From the NCBI GenBank assembly GCA_964460795.1, contig CAYWRU010000099.1, positions 1 through 8,215 on the forward strand: DNA of 8,215 nt, given 5' to 3'. This DNA is from CAZOOM01 sp964460795. Lineage in GTDB: Bacteria > Omnitrophota > Omnitrophia > Omnitrophales > Aquincolibacteriaceae. The notes under the pieces are model-generated. The model saw only the letters and a list, made by a program, of their open reading frames with translations. It had not been told where the DNA came from and did not search any database. The position numbers and the translations under genes were made by a program. Positions 1 through 6,781 of the stretch are shown piece after piece (position 1 is the first letter of the stretch; each line of letters begins with the position of its first letter).

Positions 1-53
1 CCCAAAGCCATCCCGTTATAGTACTTAGTATTTGCTTCCCACAGGAATACCCC

Positions 54-854
54 ATGTCTGCTGCTCCAGCTCTCCAACAACTGTTAAACATCATGGCTCA
101 ATTACGTGATCCAGAGCGAGGCTGTCCTTGGGATCGTAAGCAGACTTGGCAAAGTTTGTTGCCCTACACCTTAGAAGAAACTTACGAGGTTGTGGATGCA
201 GTAGATCAGAATGATCCTGCCGCCGTTTGTGATGAGTTGGGGGATCTGCTGCTACAAGTGGTATTCATGGCACAAATTGCCGAAGAACAGGGCTTATTTA
301 ATTTTAATGATATAGCGCGTGGAATTAGCGAGAAGCTCATTCGCCGTCATCCGCATGTTTTTGATCATACAGTCTATCATTCGGAAGCTGAGCAAAAGCA
401 AGCTTGGGAAGCGATTAAGCAAGCTGAACGAGCGCAGAAAGAGCAAAAAGGTTTATTTGCGGGGATTCCAGCGGCCATGCCTGCTTTGCGACGTGCACAA
501 AAAGTACAGAAGCGGGCGGCACAAGTTGGGTTTGATTGGGAAAATTGGCAACAAGTGGTGCCGAAAGTACATGAAGAATTAGATGAGGTGGCTGAAGCGG
601 TGGCACAACAAGAACCCTTTACTCGTATTGAAGAAGAAATGGGGGATGTGTTATTGGCCGCAAGTAATATGGCGCGAATGCTCGGCGTGGATGCTGAGAA
701 TGCACTGCGCTTATCCAGCCGTAAATTTGAAAAGCGCTTTGAACGGGTCGAAGCCTTATTAGCGCAAGCTCAGCTCAGTTTAGAGGCTGCCTCCCTAGCC
801 CAAATGGATGCGGCTTGGGAGGCGGCTAAGCTCGAAGAAAAAGCTAACATTTAA
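54..854 (+). CDS. mazG: MazG, nucleoside triphosphate pyrophosphohydrolase
   Basis: Cytosolic all-alpha NTP pyrophosphohydrolase of 266 aa (E. coli MazG is about 263 aa), which hydrolyses (d)NTPs to the monophosphate and pyrophosphate. Two tandem MazG repeats are visible. The N-terminal one has the family signature GCPWD (residues 23-27), then EExxE (41-45) and ExxD (E61, D64). The C-terminal one has EExxE-type residues (E174, E175, E178) and a second ExxD (E195, D198), which in this family bind Mg and form the catalytic site. The KFEKRF motif near residues 224-229 is also typical. The ATG at 54 is chosen because the protein then aligns with E. coli MazG from its first residues and AGGA lies 7 nt upstream; the frame stays open to the left edge, so a longer form is not formally excluded. 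The gene converges on the dioxygenase gene, sharing a 4-bp overlap. In E. coli MazG is linked to toxin-antitoxin and ppGpp physiology, but no mazEF or relA lies in the window. Confidence 0.95.
   Translation: MSAAPALQQLLNIMAQLRDPERGCPWDRKQTWQSLLPYTLEETYEVVDAVDQNDPAAVCDELGDLLLQVVFMAQIAEEQGLFNFNDIARGISEKLIRRHPHVFDHTVYHSEAEQKQAWEAIKQAERAQKEQKGLFAGIPAAMPALRRAQKVQKRAAQVGFDWENWQQVVPKVHEELDEVAEAVAQQEPFTRIEEEMGDVLLAASNMARMLGVDAENALRLSSRKFEKRFERVEALLAQAQLSLEAASLAQMDAAWEAAKLEEKANI
789..823. repeat. GC-rich inverted repeat inside the mazG 3' end
   Basis: GCCTCCC (789-795) pairs with GGGAGGC (817-823). Inside a single T/T mismatch, AGCC (797-800) pairs with GGCT (812-815), giving 7+4 bp around an 11-nt loop. 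It lies in the last codons of mazG and about 30-60 nt past the stop codon of the convergent dioxygenase gene. Neither strand has a T-run after it, so it is not a standard intrinsic terminator. It may block exonucleases or antisense transcription, or be a chance result of the Ala-rich codons. Confidence 0.35.
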
Positions 855-1753
855 GAAAATATCACCGAACGCATCGAAATTGCACTTCCCGCATAAGCTG
901 CATTAAAGAAGCGTACTGAATCATTTTCATGCTTAGCGCCCAGTGCATAGAATAACGGCCATAAGTGATCAACGGTGGGATGCGCAAGCTTGATCAATTT
1001 ATCGTTATCTGCAAATTGAATCAGCGCTTGATCATCATGCTTTTGCAGTAGTTGCGCAATTTTTTGATCAACGGCTTGATTCCAGTCATAAGGCTTGCTA
1101 GAAGCGAGCCGCTCGGCTTCTAAGTTATGAACAATATTGCCACTGCCCATAATCAGCACACCCCGTTCCCGCAGTGCTGCGAGTTGCTGACCCAACGCAT
1201 AGTGATAAGATGCAGGCTTAAAATAATCAATACTGATTTGGAAGACGGGAATATTCGCTTGCGGAAACATCGGTAGCAGCACGCTCCAAGTACCATGATC
1301 ATAGCCTTGGCGCAGATCAAAAGCCGTTTTAACTTGTGTACCATCCGCTAAGGGCTTTTTAAGTAGTTCCGCCGCTAACTTAGCCGTTTGCGGTGAACCG
1401 TGCGCGGGGTACTGCTGGGCAAATAATTCTTCAGGAAAGCCACCAAAATCATGAATCGTTTCAGGCTGACTAGTGGCCATAATCGCAGTATGTCCATCAC
1501 TCAACCAGTGCGCCGATACCATCAAAATCGCTGTAGGTTTAGGCAGTTCCTTACCGATTTTCTGCCAATTTTGCCGGAATGTATTATCTTCAATGGCATT
1601 CATGGGGCTACCATGACCCACAAATAGCACAGGCATTTTAGGCGTTTGTGGTAGCTCTTTTAGATCGGTGGATGTGCCTAAGGCTTGCGCAAGCATAGGG
1701 CTAAGGCTTAAAGCCACTAAACTGGAGGCGCGAAGAAAGTCACGGCGTTGCAT
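851..1753 (-). CDS. Tat-signal class III extradiol dioxygenase, LigB/YgiD (DODA) family
   Basis: A 300-aa protein of the LigB/DODA superfamily, which includes E. coli YgiD (4,5-DOPA extradiol dioxygenase) and plant DODA. Members use a metal to cleave catechol-type rings next to the hydroxyls. Expected metal-site histidines are visible: H47 in GHGSP, H82 in SAHW, H209 in SGNIVHN and H258 in AHPTVDH; YDHGTW (H153) is another conserved family block. The N-terminus has a twin-arginine motif, RRDFLR (3-8), a hydrophobic stretch (about 11-22) and a possible AQA cleavage site (22-24). E. coli YgiD lacks such a leader, so this copy is predicted to be exported folded to the periplasm; the remaining domain of about 275 aa matches the family's normal size. 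The ATG at 1753 is kept because it begins the leader; AGGA lies 9 nt upstream. It is 89 bp downstream of hutC on the same strand, but a hairpin at the hutC end suggests a separate unit. No clear promoter pair was found in the gap. The substrate is unknown. Confidence 0.85.
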   Translation of the reverse strand: MQRRDFLRASSLVALSLSPMLAQALGTSTDLKELPQTPKMPVLFVGHGSPMNAIEDNTFRQNWQKIGKELPKPTAILMVSAHWLSDGHTAIMATSQPETIHDFGGFPEELFAQQYPAHGSPQTAKLAAELLKKPLADGTQVKTAFDLRQGYDHGTWSVLLPMFPQANIPVFQISIDYFKPASYHYALGQQLAALRERGVLIMGSGNIVHNLEAERLASSKPYDWNQAVDQKIAQLLQKHDDQALIQFADNDKLIKLAHPTVDHLWPLFYALGAKHENDSVRFFNAAYAGSAISMRSVIFS

Positions 1754-1842
1754 AGCGAATCGTCCTAGCTGATTTTATTAGTAATTGGTCAACTATGCCG
1801 GAAATGCCCTCCTAGAGCTAGGCATGAAAAGTTAAGAGAGTC
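1754..1842 (-). other. hutC to dioxygenase intergenic gap with weak hairpin
   Basis: An 89-bp gap. It holds a short inverted repeat, ATGCC (1804-1808) and GGCAT (1821-1825), with little T-run after it on the minus strand. It also has a TTGACC on the minus strand (1792-1787) that resembles a -35 box, but no good -10 box lies at the right spacing. TAAAAT (1777-1772, minus strand) resembles a -10 box but lacks a -35 partner. A promoter for the dioxygenase gene is probable here but not located. Confidence 0.3.
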
Positions 1843-1864
1843 TTAGCCAAAGGCTAAGCGCTCT
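1826..1864 (-). terminator. Candidate terminator hairpin at the end of the hut operon
   Basis: CTTAGCC (1842-1848) and GGCTAAG (1852-1858) form a perfect 7-bp stem with a 3-nt loop. AGAG (1837-1840) and CTCT (1861-1864) extend it by 4 bp across a small internal loop. On the minus strand the hairpin spans the last codons and the TAA of hutC, and is followed by CTTAACTTTTC, which is T-rich but interrupted. The position suits the end of a hutIGUHC transcript. The stem is only moderately GC-rich and the T-run is broken, so termination may be partial. Confidence 0.45.
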
Positions 1865-2580
1865 GAGGCTTGAGTCGGCAAATTCATCACCGACCGCAAT
1901 TTATACCGATCCCCCGGATGGGTCAGGATGGCAAAGCTAATCAAGCGTTCCCCCGACCAAGTGCGCCGACTAACTTGTAGGCAAGGTAAATGTGCATCCA
2001 GTTTTAAATAATGCTGAGCCTGTTTATTTGGTAAGACTGCTTCGACAATATGCTCCATTGAGGTCAAGATATAATGTTCAGACAAATATTGATTCGGCGT
2101 TTTTTGGGTGAAATCTTGTTGCAGATAAAAAGGTAAAATATTTGCCGCTACATAGCGTTCTTCGAGTTGAATCGGTAGTTGATTTTCCAAATGCACAATC
2201 AGTGAATGAAATACGCGACTCTGTAAAGGCAACCCCAATTGCATGGCGACCAATTCAGAGGCGGCTTGCTCATTCAGCACCAAAACATGACTCGTGTATT
2301 GATGACCTCGCGCCCGTACTTCTTCGGCAATATTGCGCACTTCAGCCAATGGCGATTCCGCTTTGGGCGGTGCCACAAAAGTTCCAAGCCCCGGATAACG
2401 CACCAATAAACCTTCTTGTACTAAATCCCGTAAGGCTTTATTGACTGTCATACGGCTAACTGCAAATTGCTCGACTAACTCGGCTTCAGTCGGGATTTTA
2501 TCACCGGCGGTATAGCGTTGATTCCGAATCGAGTCGCCAATGAACTGCTTGATTTGCTGGTAACGAGGCCGATGATCCAC
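1843..2580 (-). CDS. hutC: HutC, GntR-family histidine-utilisation repressor
   Basis: A 245-aa transcription regulator of the HutC/FarR subfamily. Residues 1-70 form the GntR winged helix-turn-helix, with PTEAELVEQFAVSRMTVNKA (30-49) covering the recognition helix and GLGTFVA (64-70) the wing. Residues of about 80-235 form the UTRA ligand domain, with RVFHSLIVH (122-130) and a late HPGDRYKL (221-228). HutC repressors bind operators before hut genes and are released by urocanate, the HutH product; that role is inferred here from family and location. The start is GTG at 2580: AGGAG lies 6 nt upstream and the protein begins as family members do. It is the last gene of the operon, 47 nt after hutH, and that gap is an inverted repeat involving its ribosome binding site. 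Weak start, possible structure and distal position all suggest low expression tied to operon activity. Confidence 0.94.
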   Translation of the reverse strand: MDHRPRYQQIKQFIGDSIRNQRYTAGDKIPTEAELVEQFAVSRMTVNKALRDLVQEGLLVRYPGLGTFVAPPKAESPLAEVRNIAEEVRARGHQYTSHVLVLNEQAASELVAMQLGLPLQSRVFHSLIVHLENQLPIQLEERYVAANILPFYLQQDFTQKTPNQYLSEHYILTSMEHIVEAVLPNKQAQHYLKLDAHLPCLQVSRRTWSGERLISFAILTHPGDRYKLRSVMNLPTQASERLAFG

Positions 2581-2582
2581 CC

Positions 2583-2625
2583 AAAACTCCTAAAGATGAT
2601 ATTGGGTGGGCATCTTAGCAGTTTT
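2583..2625 (-). promoter_or_regulatory. Long imperfect inverted repeat at the hutH-hutC junction
   Basis: Two nested pairs of arms fill nearly the whole 47-nt gap. The outer arms are AAAACT (2583-2588) and AGTTTT (2620-2625); the inner arms are AAGATG (2593-2598) and CATCTT (2611-2616). The internal loop is 4 by 3 nt and the apical loop 12 nt. The hutC ribosome binding site AGGAG (2591-2587, minus strand) sits partly in the outer stem and partly in the internal loop. As RNA this could restrict hutC translation or stabilise the upstream message; as DNA it could be a protein site. It lacks the TGTATA-type core seen upstream of hutI. Its function is inferred only. Confidence 0.45.
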
Positions 2626-2627
2626 CC

Positions 2628-4160
2628 TCATGCACTGGGCAGTAACTCAGGCGGTAGATAACGCTTGAGTGCTCCACTACTAACCCACTGCTTAGCTTGC
2701 TCAATATCCGGTGCGAAATAGCGATCTTTATCATAAAAGGCTACCCGCTCGCGTAATTCGGCTTTGGCTGCTTCTAAACGGGTGCTGGATTTTAAGGGGG
2801 CGCGAAAATCCAAGCCTTGTGCGGCGGAGAGTAGTTCAATCGCGACAATCCCACAGGTATTATCCGCCATTTCTAATAAGCGTCGGGCGGCAAAAGTCGC
2901 CATTGACACATGATCCTCCTGATTTGCGGAGGTAGGCATGCTGTCTACCGAGGCTGGATGAGCAAAGGTTTTATTTTCCGAGGCTAAAGCCGCTGCAGTG
3001 ACTTGCGCAATCATAAAGCCGGAATTCACTCCGCCATTATTCACCAAAAAGGGCGGTAATTTACTCAAGCTCGAATCAATCAATAAAGCCATCCGCCGCT
3101 CAGAGAGTGCCCCTATTTCGGCAATGGCTAAGGCTAAATTATCCGCTGCCATTGCCACGGGTTCTGCATGGAAATTGCCACCAGAGATAAATTCATCTTC
3201 CTCAGCAAATACCAAAGGATTATCCGAGACCGCATTTGCTTCGGTAAGGATCACCTCGGCAGCTTGGCGAATTTGCTGTAGACATGCCCCCATCACCTGT
3301 GGCTGGCAACGCAAGGAATAGGGGTCTTGAACTTTGCCACAGTTTTGGTGTGAGCTGCCTAGTTCTGAACCAGTACCGAGCAAATGCCGATAGGCGGCGG
3401 CTGCATCCATTTGAGTTTGATGCCCTCGCACGGCATGTACTCGCGGATCGAAGGGTTTGCGGCTACCCAAGGCGGCTTCAACTGAAAAAGCACCCGCCAC
3501 CGTCGCGGCTGCGAATAGATCTTCCGCCGCGAATAAACCTTGCAAGGCAAAGGCCGTGGAGGCTTGTGTACCGTTTAAGAGTGCTAAACCTTCTTTGGGG
3601 GCGAGGGTAATCGGGCTTAATCCGGCCTGTTTTAAACCTTCTGCGGCGGGTAGGCGCTTACCCTCTATCAAGACTTCGCCCTCACCTAACAGTACTGTGC
3701 TCATATGAGCTAAAGGAGCTAAATCCCCCGAAGCACCAACGGAGCCTTTTTGCGGCACACAAGGATAAACTTGTTGATTTAAGAGCTGCATTAAGTGCTC
3801 AATGACTTGATAACGAATCCCCGAAAAGCCACGCGCCAATGAATTGATTTTTAATACCATCATCAGGCGTACCGTGGCTTCCTCCATCAATGCCCCTGTG
3901 CCTGCCGCATGAGATAATACAATACTGCGCTGGAGTAGCTCTAAATCGTGTGGCTCAATGCGGGTATTGGCAAGCAGACCAAAGCCGGTATTAATTCCAT
4001 ACACCACTCGATTTTCGGTAATGACCTTAGCTACAGCGGCGGCACTAGCATCAATCGCTGCCCGACAACTCGGATCGAGGCTTAGCTGTACGGGTTGCAA
4101 AGCCACTTGACGTAGCTGAGCAAGCGTTAACTCGCCGGGCTTAATGACTAATTCAAACAT
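2628..4160 (-). CDS. hutH: HutH, histidine ammonia-lyase (histidase)
   Basis: Cytosolic enzyme of the MIO family, first step of histidine breakdown: L-histidine to trans-urocanate plus ammonia. At 510 aa it has the same length as the well-studied Pseudomonas putida enzyme. The Ala-Ser-Gly triad that cyclises into the MIO electrophile is A143-S144-G145 in GSVGASGDLAPLAH. Other active-site residues are present one position later than in P. putida: Y54 in YGINTGFG, H84, N196 in LLNGTQ, Y281 and R284 in QDPYSLR, and E415 in NQEDH. Nothing looks damaged, so it should be active, probably as a homotetramer. ATG at 4160 follows the hutU stop by 1 nt, and its GGAG ribosome binding site is formed by the last hutU codons, which points to translational coupling. 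Phenylalanine and tyrosine ammonia-lyases share the fold, but the hut context and residue set make histidase clear. Confidence 0.98.
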   Translation of the reverse strand: MFELVIKPGELTLAQLRQVALQPVQLSLDPSCRAAIDASAAAVAKVITENRVVYGINTGFGLLANTRIEPHDLELLQRSIVLSHAAGTGALMEEATVRLMMVLKINSLARGFSGIRYQVIEHLMQLLNQQVYPCVPQKGSVGASGDLAPLAHMSTVLLGEGEVLIEGKRLPAAEGLKQAGLSPITLAPKEGLALLNGTQASTAFALQGLFAAEDLFAAATVAGAFSVEAALGSRKPFDPRVHAVRGHQTQMDAAAAYRHLLGTGSELGSSHQNCGKVQDPYSLRCQPQVMGACLQQIRQAAEVILTEANAVSDNPLVFAEEDEFISGGNFHAEPVAMAADNLALAIAEIGALSERRMALLIDSSLSKLPPFLVNNGGVNSGFMIAQVTAAALASENKTFAHPASVDSMPTSANQEDHVSMATFAARRLLEMADNTCGIVAIELLSAAQGLDFRAPLKSSTRLEAAKAELRERVAFYDKDRYFAPDIEQAKQWVSSGALKRYLPPELLPSA

Positions 4161-4161
4161 C

Positions 4162-5832
4162 TTAAGCTCCCAACATTGGTAAATCTAAGCCATGCTCACG
4201 CGCACAAGTTTGCGCAAGCTCATAGCCTGCATCAGCATGGCGCATCACCCCAGTCGCCGGATCATTGCGTAAGACACGCGCTAAACGTTGCGCGGCTGCC
4301 TCTGTACCATCCGCCACAATGACCACGCCTGCATGTTGACTAAAGCCCATGCCTACCCCCCCACCATGATGAATCGATACCCAAGTTGCACCGCCTGCCG
4401 TATTTAAGAGCGCATTCAACAACGGCCAATCGGATACGGCATCCGAGCCATCGAGCATGCTTTCTGTTTCGCGGTTGGGGCTAGCGACTGAGCCAGAATC
4501 CAAATGATCACGCCCAATGACAATCGGTGCTTTCAATTCGCCCGATTGCACCATTGCATTAAAGGCTAAGCCTAAACGCGCCCGATCTTTTAAACCGACC
4601 CAACAAATCCGTGCGGGCAAGCCTTGGAAAGCAATCCGCTCACGCGCCATATCCAACCAATGGTGTAAATGCGCATCATCGGGAATCAATTCTTTGACCT
4701 TTTGATCGGTTTTATAAATATCCTCGGGATCACCCGAAAGCGCCGCCCAACGGAAGGGGCCAATACCTTGGCAGAACAGTGGGCGAATATAAGCAGGCAC
4801 GAAACCGGGGAAATCAAAGGCATGATCTACCCCTTTTTCCAAGGCCATTTGCCGAATATTATTGCCATAATCGGTCGTGGGCGCGCCGCGCTCTTGGAGG
4901 GTTAACATGGCGCGTACTTGAATCGCCATTGACTCTTTGGCTGCTTCCACCACTGCTTGCGGATCAGTTTTGCGCAGGTGTTTGGCCTGCTCTAAAGTCC
5001 AGCCTTTAGGTAGATAACCATTAAGCGGATCATGTGCACTGGTTTGATCGGTGACCACATCGGGCAGGATATGGCGGGCGACAATTTCAGGATAAATATC
5101 CGCACAATTGCCCAACAGACCCACAGAAACCGCTTTGCCTTCGGCTTTGGCGATGGCAAGCATATCCAAGGCTTGATCTAGGCTATAAGCCTTTTTATCC
5201 AGATAGCGGGTGCGTAAGCGGAAATCAATACGGGTTTCATCGCATTCCACCGCAAGACAAGAGAATCCTGCCATTGTCGCTGCTAAGGGTTGAGCACCAC
5301 CCATGCCCCCTAAGCCACCGGTTAAAATCCAACGGCCTTGAATTTGACCTTGATAATGTTGCTTCGCCATTGCGACGAAGGTTTCATAAGTCCCTTGCAC
5401 GATACCCTGTGAGCCAATATAAATCCATGAACCGGCTGTCATTTGCCCATACATCATGAGGCCTAGTTGATCGAGGGCATTGAAATGCTCCCAATTCGCC
5501 CAATGAGGGACAAGATTGGAATTAGCTAAGAGTACACGCGGGGCATCCACATGGGTTTGAAAAACACCAACAGGCTTGCCGGATTGAATCAATAGGGTTT
5601 GGTCATCTTCAAGGCGCTGTAGTACTTCGATAATTTTGTCATAGCACGCCCAATCACGAGCTGCACGTCCAATCCCACCATAGACTACTAGATCTTCAGG
5701 GCGCTCAGCGACATCAGGATGCAGATTATTCATGAGCATCCGTAAGGGGGCTTCTGTCAGCCATGATTTGCAGCTTAGTGTGCTGCCAGTGGGGGCAATA
5801 ATACGACGGTTCGCGTCATGACGATTATTCAT
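4162..5832 (-). CDS. hutU: HutU, urocanate hydratase (urocanase)
   Basis: Cytosolic NAD-dependent enzyme, second step of the pathway: urocanate plus water to 4-imidazolone-5-propanoate. NAD is a tightly bound electrophile, not a redox cofactor. With the start chosen here it is 556 aa, almost the P. putida length (557). Visible motifs are YGGIGRAARDW (51-61), the glycine-rich NAD-binding TGGLGGMGGAQPLA (171-184), and GLPARICWVG with C410, the conserved cysteine at the same number as in P. putida. SIHHGGGVGMG (487-497) is a further signature. The frame could begin upstream at an ATG at 5898, adding 22 residues, but that extension lies wholly within hutG. MNNRHDANR at 5832 fits the family start and has GGAG 6 nt upstream. 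This start overlaps the hutG stop by 8 nt (ATGAATAA), and hutH follows after 1 nt. Confidence 0.97.
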   Translation of the reverse strand: MNNRHDANRRIIAPTGSTLSCKSWLTEAPLRMLMNNLHPDVAERPEDLVVYGGIGRAARDWACYDKIIEVLQRLEDDQTLLIQSGKPVGVFQTHVDAPRVLLANSNLVPHWANWEHFNALDQLGLMMYGQMTAGSWIYIGSQGIVQGTYETFVAMAKQHYQGQIQGRWILTGGLGGMGGAQPLAATMAGFSCLAVECDETRIDFRLRTRYLDKKAYSLDQALDMLAIAKAEGKAVSVGLLGNCADIYPEIVARHILPDVVTDQTSAHDPLNGYLPKGWTLEQAKHLRKTDPQAVVEAAKESMAIQVRAMLTLQERGAPTTDYGNNIRQMALEKGVDHAFDFPGFVPAYIRPLFCQGIGPFRWAALSGDPEDIYKTDQKVKELIPDDAHLHHWLDMARERIAFQGLPARICWVGLKDRARLGLAFNAMVQSGELKAPIVIGRDHLDSGSVASPNRETESMLDGSDAVSDWPLLNALLNTAGGATWVSIHHGGGVGMGFSQHAGVVIVADGTEAAAQRLARVLRNDPATGVMRHADAGYELAQTCAREHGLDLPMLGA

Positions 5833-6781
5833 GCTGTTCTCCGGTGATGCTATAAAACAGCCGTGCAGCGACACGGGCAGTTTGTAAGTCTTGATCATAA
5901 TGGGGGTTATATTCGGCTATATCGGCGAGGCGCAATTTTTGGCTCGCCCGAATCAAAGCAATGAGCGGTTCTAATACTTCTAAACTGACACCCCGCGCCG
6001 CCGGCGCACTCACGCCAGGCGCGACACTTGCGGGGAGTACATCTAAATCAATACTCAGATAAAGATGATCGCAGCCTGCAATAAACTGTTTGATTTGTAA
6101 TAAGCTATCCGCTAAATCGAGCAGTGTCATTGCTTTATCTAAGCGATAAGAAACTTGCCAAGTTTGTGCTCGTTGGAATAAAGCTTGAGTATTGGCCATT
6201 TCACTCACACCCAAGCAGCAGTACTGAAATGGCCAGCCATATGCCTTGCAGCTTTGCGCAATTTGATAGAAGGGCGTGCCTGAATTGCAGCCATTTGCAT
6301 CGGTGCGAATATCAAAATGCGCATCGAAATTAATAATACCGATATTGGGAGCTGATTGGGTTGGTGCGAGGTGCTGCGCTAAACCTAACCATGAGCCATA
6401 AGCCATTTCATGCCCACCGCCTAAGACTAGTGGAAAATGCTTGTGAGCGAGTAACTGTGTGACTCGATTCGCCAATTGCAGGTGGGCGGTTTCTAAATCG
6501 CCCGCTATACAAGGCACATTGCCCGCCTCATAAACGGCTTGTTTACTATTCCATGGAATACCTGCTAACAGTTTGCGAATCTGGTTTGGCGCTTGAGCGG
6601 CACCCACCCGCCCTTGATTCCGACGCACCCCCTCATCCGAGCAAAAACCCAAAATAGCTAAGCCACTTGCATCAGCCTCACTTAAAGGCTTAATCAATTG
6701 ATGCAGGCGTTTTGATAATTCAGGCGTTTCACCTTGATCAATCCGCCCTGTCCAAATGCTCTTAAAATCAAATTCAGACAT
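5825..6781 (-). CDS. hutG: HutG, formimidoylglutamase (arginase/ureohydrolase family)
   Basis: Last step of the four-step histidine pathway: N-formimino-L-glutamate plus water to L-glutamate plus formamide, using a binuclear Mn centre. The expected six ureohydrolase ligands are all present in the 318-aa product: H124 in GGGHE, D153, H155 and D157 in NFDAHFD, and D245 and D247 in SIDLDVLP. The arginase-type late acidic motif is AEYNP (289-293). It is an arginase-fold enzyme, not the unrelated N-formylglutamate deformylase of the five-step route that is also named HutG. ATG at 6781 is preferred over an in-frame TTG at 6799: it has AGGAG upstream at good spacing and gives the usual MSEF-like start. 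It overlaps the hutI stop by 8 nt (ATGTCTGA). Agmatinase or arginase are family alternatives, made unlikely by the operon. Confidence 0.95.
   Translation of the reverse strand: MSEFDFKSIWTGRIDQGETPELSKRLHQLIKPLSEADASGLAILGFCSDEGVRRNQGRVGAAQAPNQIRKLLAGIPWNSKQAVYEAGNVPCIAGDLETAHLQLANRVTQLLAHKHFPLVLGGGHEMAYGSWLGLAQHLAPTQSAPNIGIINFDAHFDIRTDANGCNSGTPFYQIAQSCKAYGWPFQYCCLGVSEMANTQALFQRAQTWQVSYRLDKAMTLLDLADSLLQIKQFIAGCDHLYLSIDLDVLPASVAPGVSAPAARGVSLEVLEPLIALIRASQKLRLADIAEYNPHYDQDLQTARVAARLFYSITGEQHE

Noticed and set aside
1..53. Possible 3' end of an upstream plus-strand gene or a mazG promoter
   Set aside because: The stretch is too short; stops occur in two frames but no recognisable coding end and no convincing -35/-10 pair is visible.
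789..823. Intrinsic terminator inside mazG
   Set aside because: The stem is strong but there is no T-run on either strand, so it is kept only as an inverted repeat.
1787..1792. TTGACC as the -35 box of a promoter for the dioxygenase gene
   Set aside because: The hexamers at 16-19 bp spacing (for example GCTAGG) do not resemble a -10 box.
2998..3321. Several 60-108 codon open frames lying antisense to or within hutH, hutU, hutC, hutG and mazG
   Set aside because: They are fully inside well-supported genes, show no recognisable domain or ribosome binding site, and their translations look like frame shadows.
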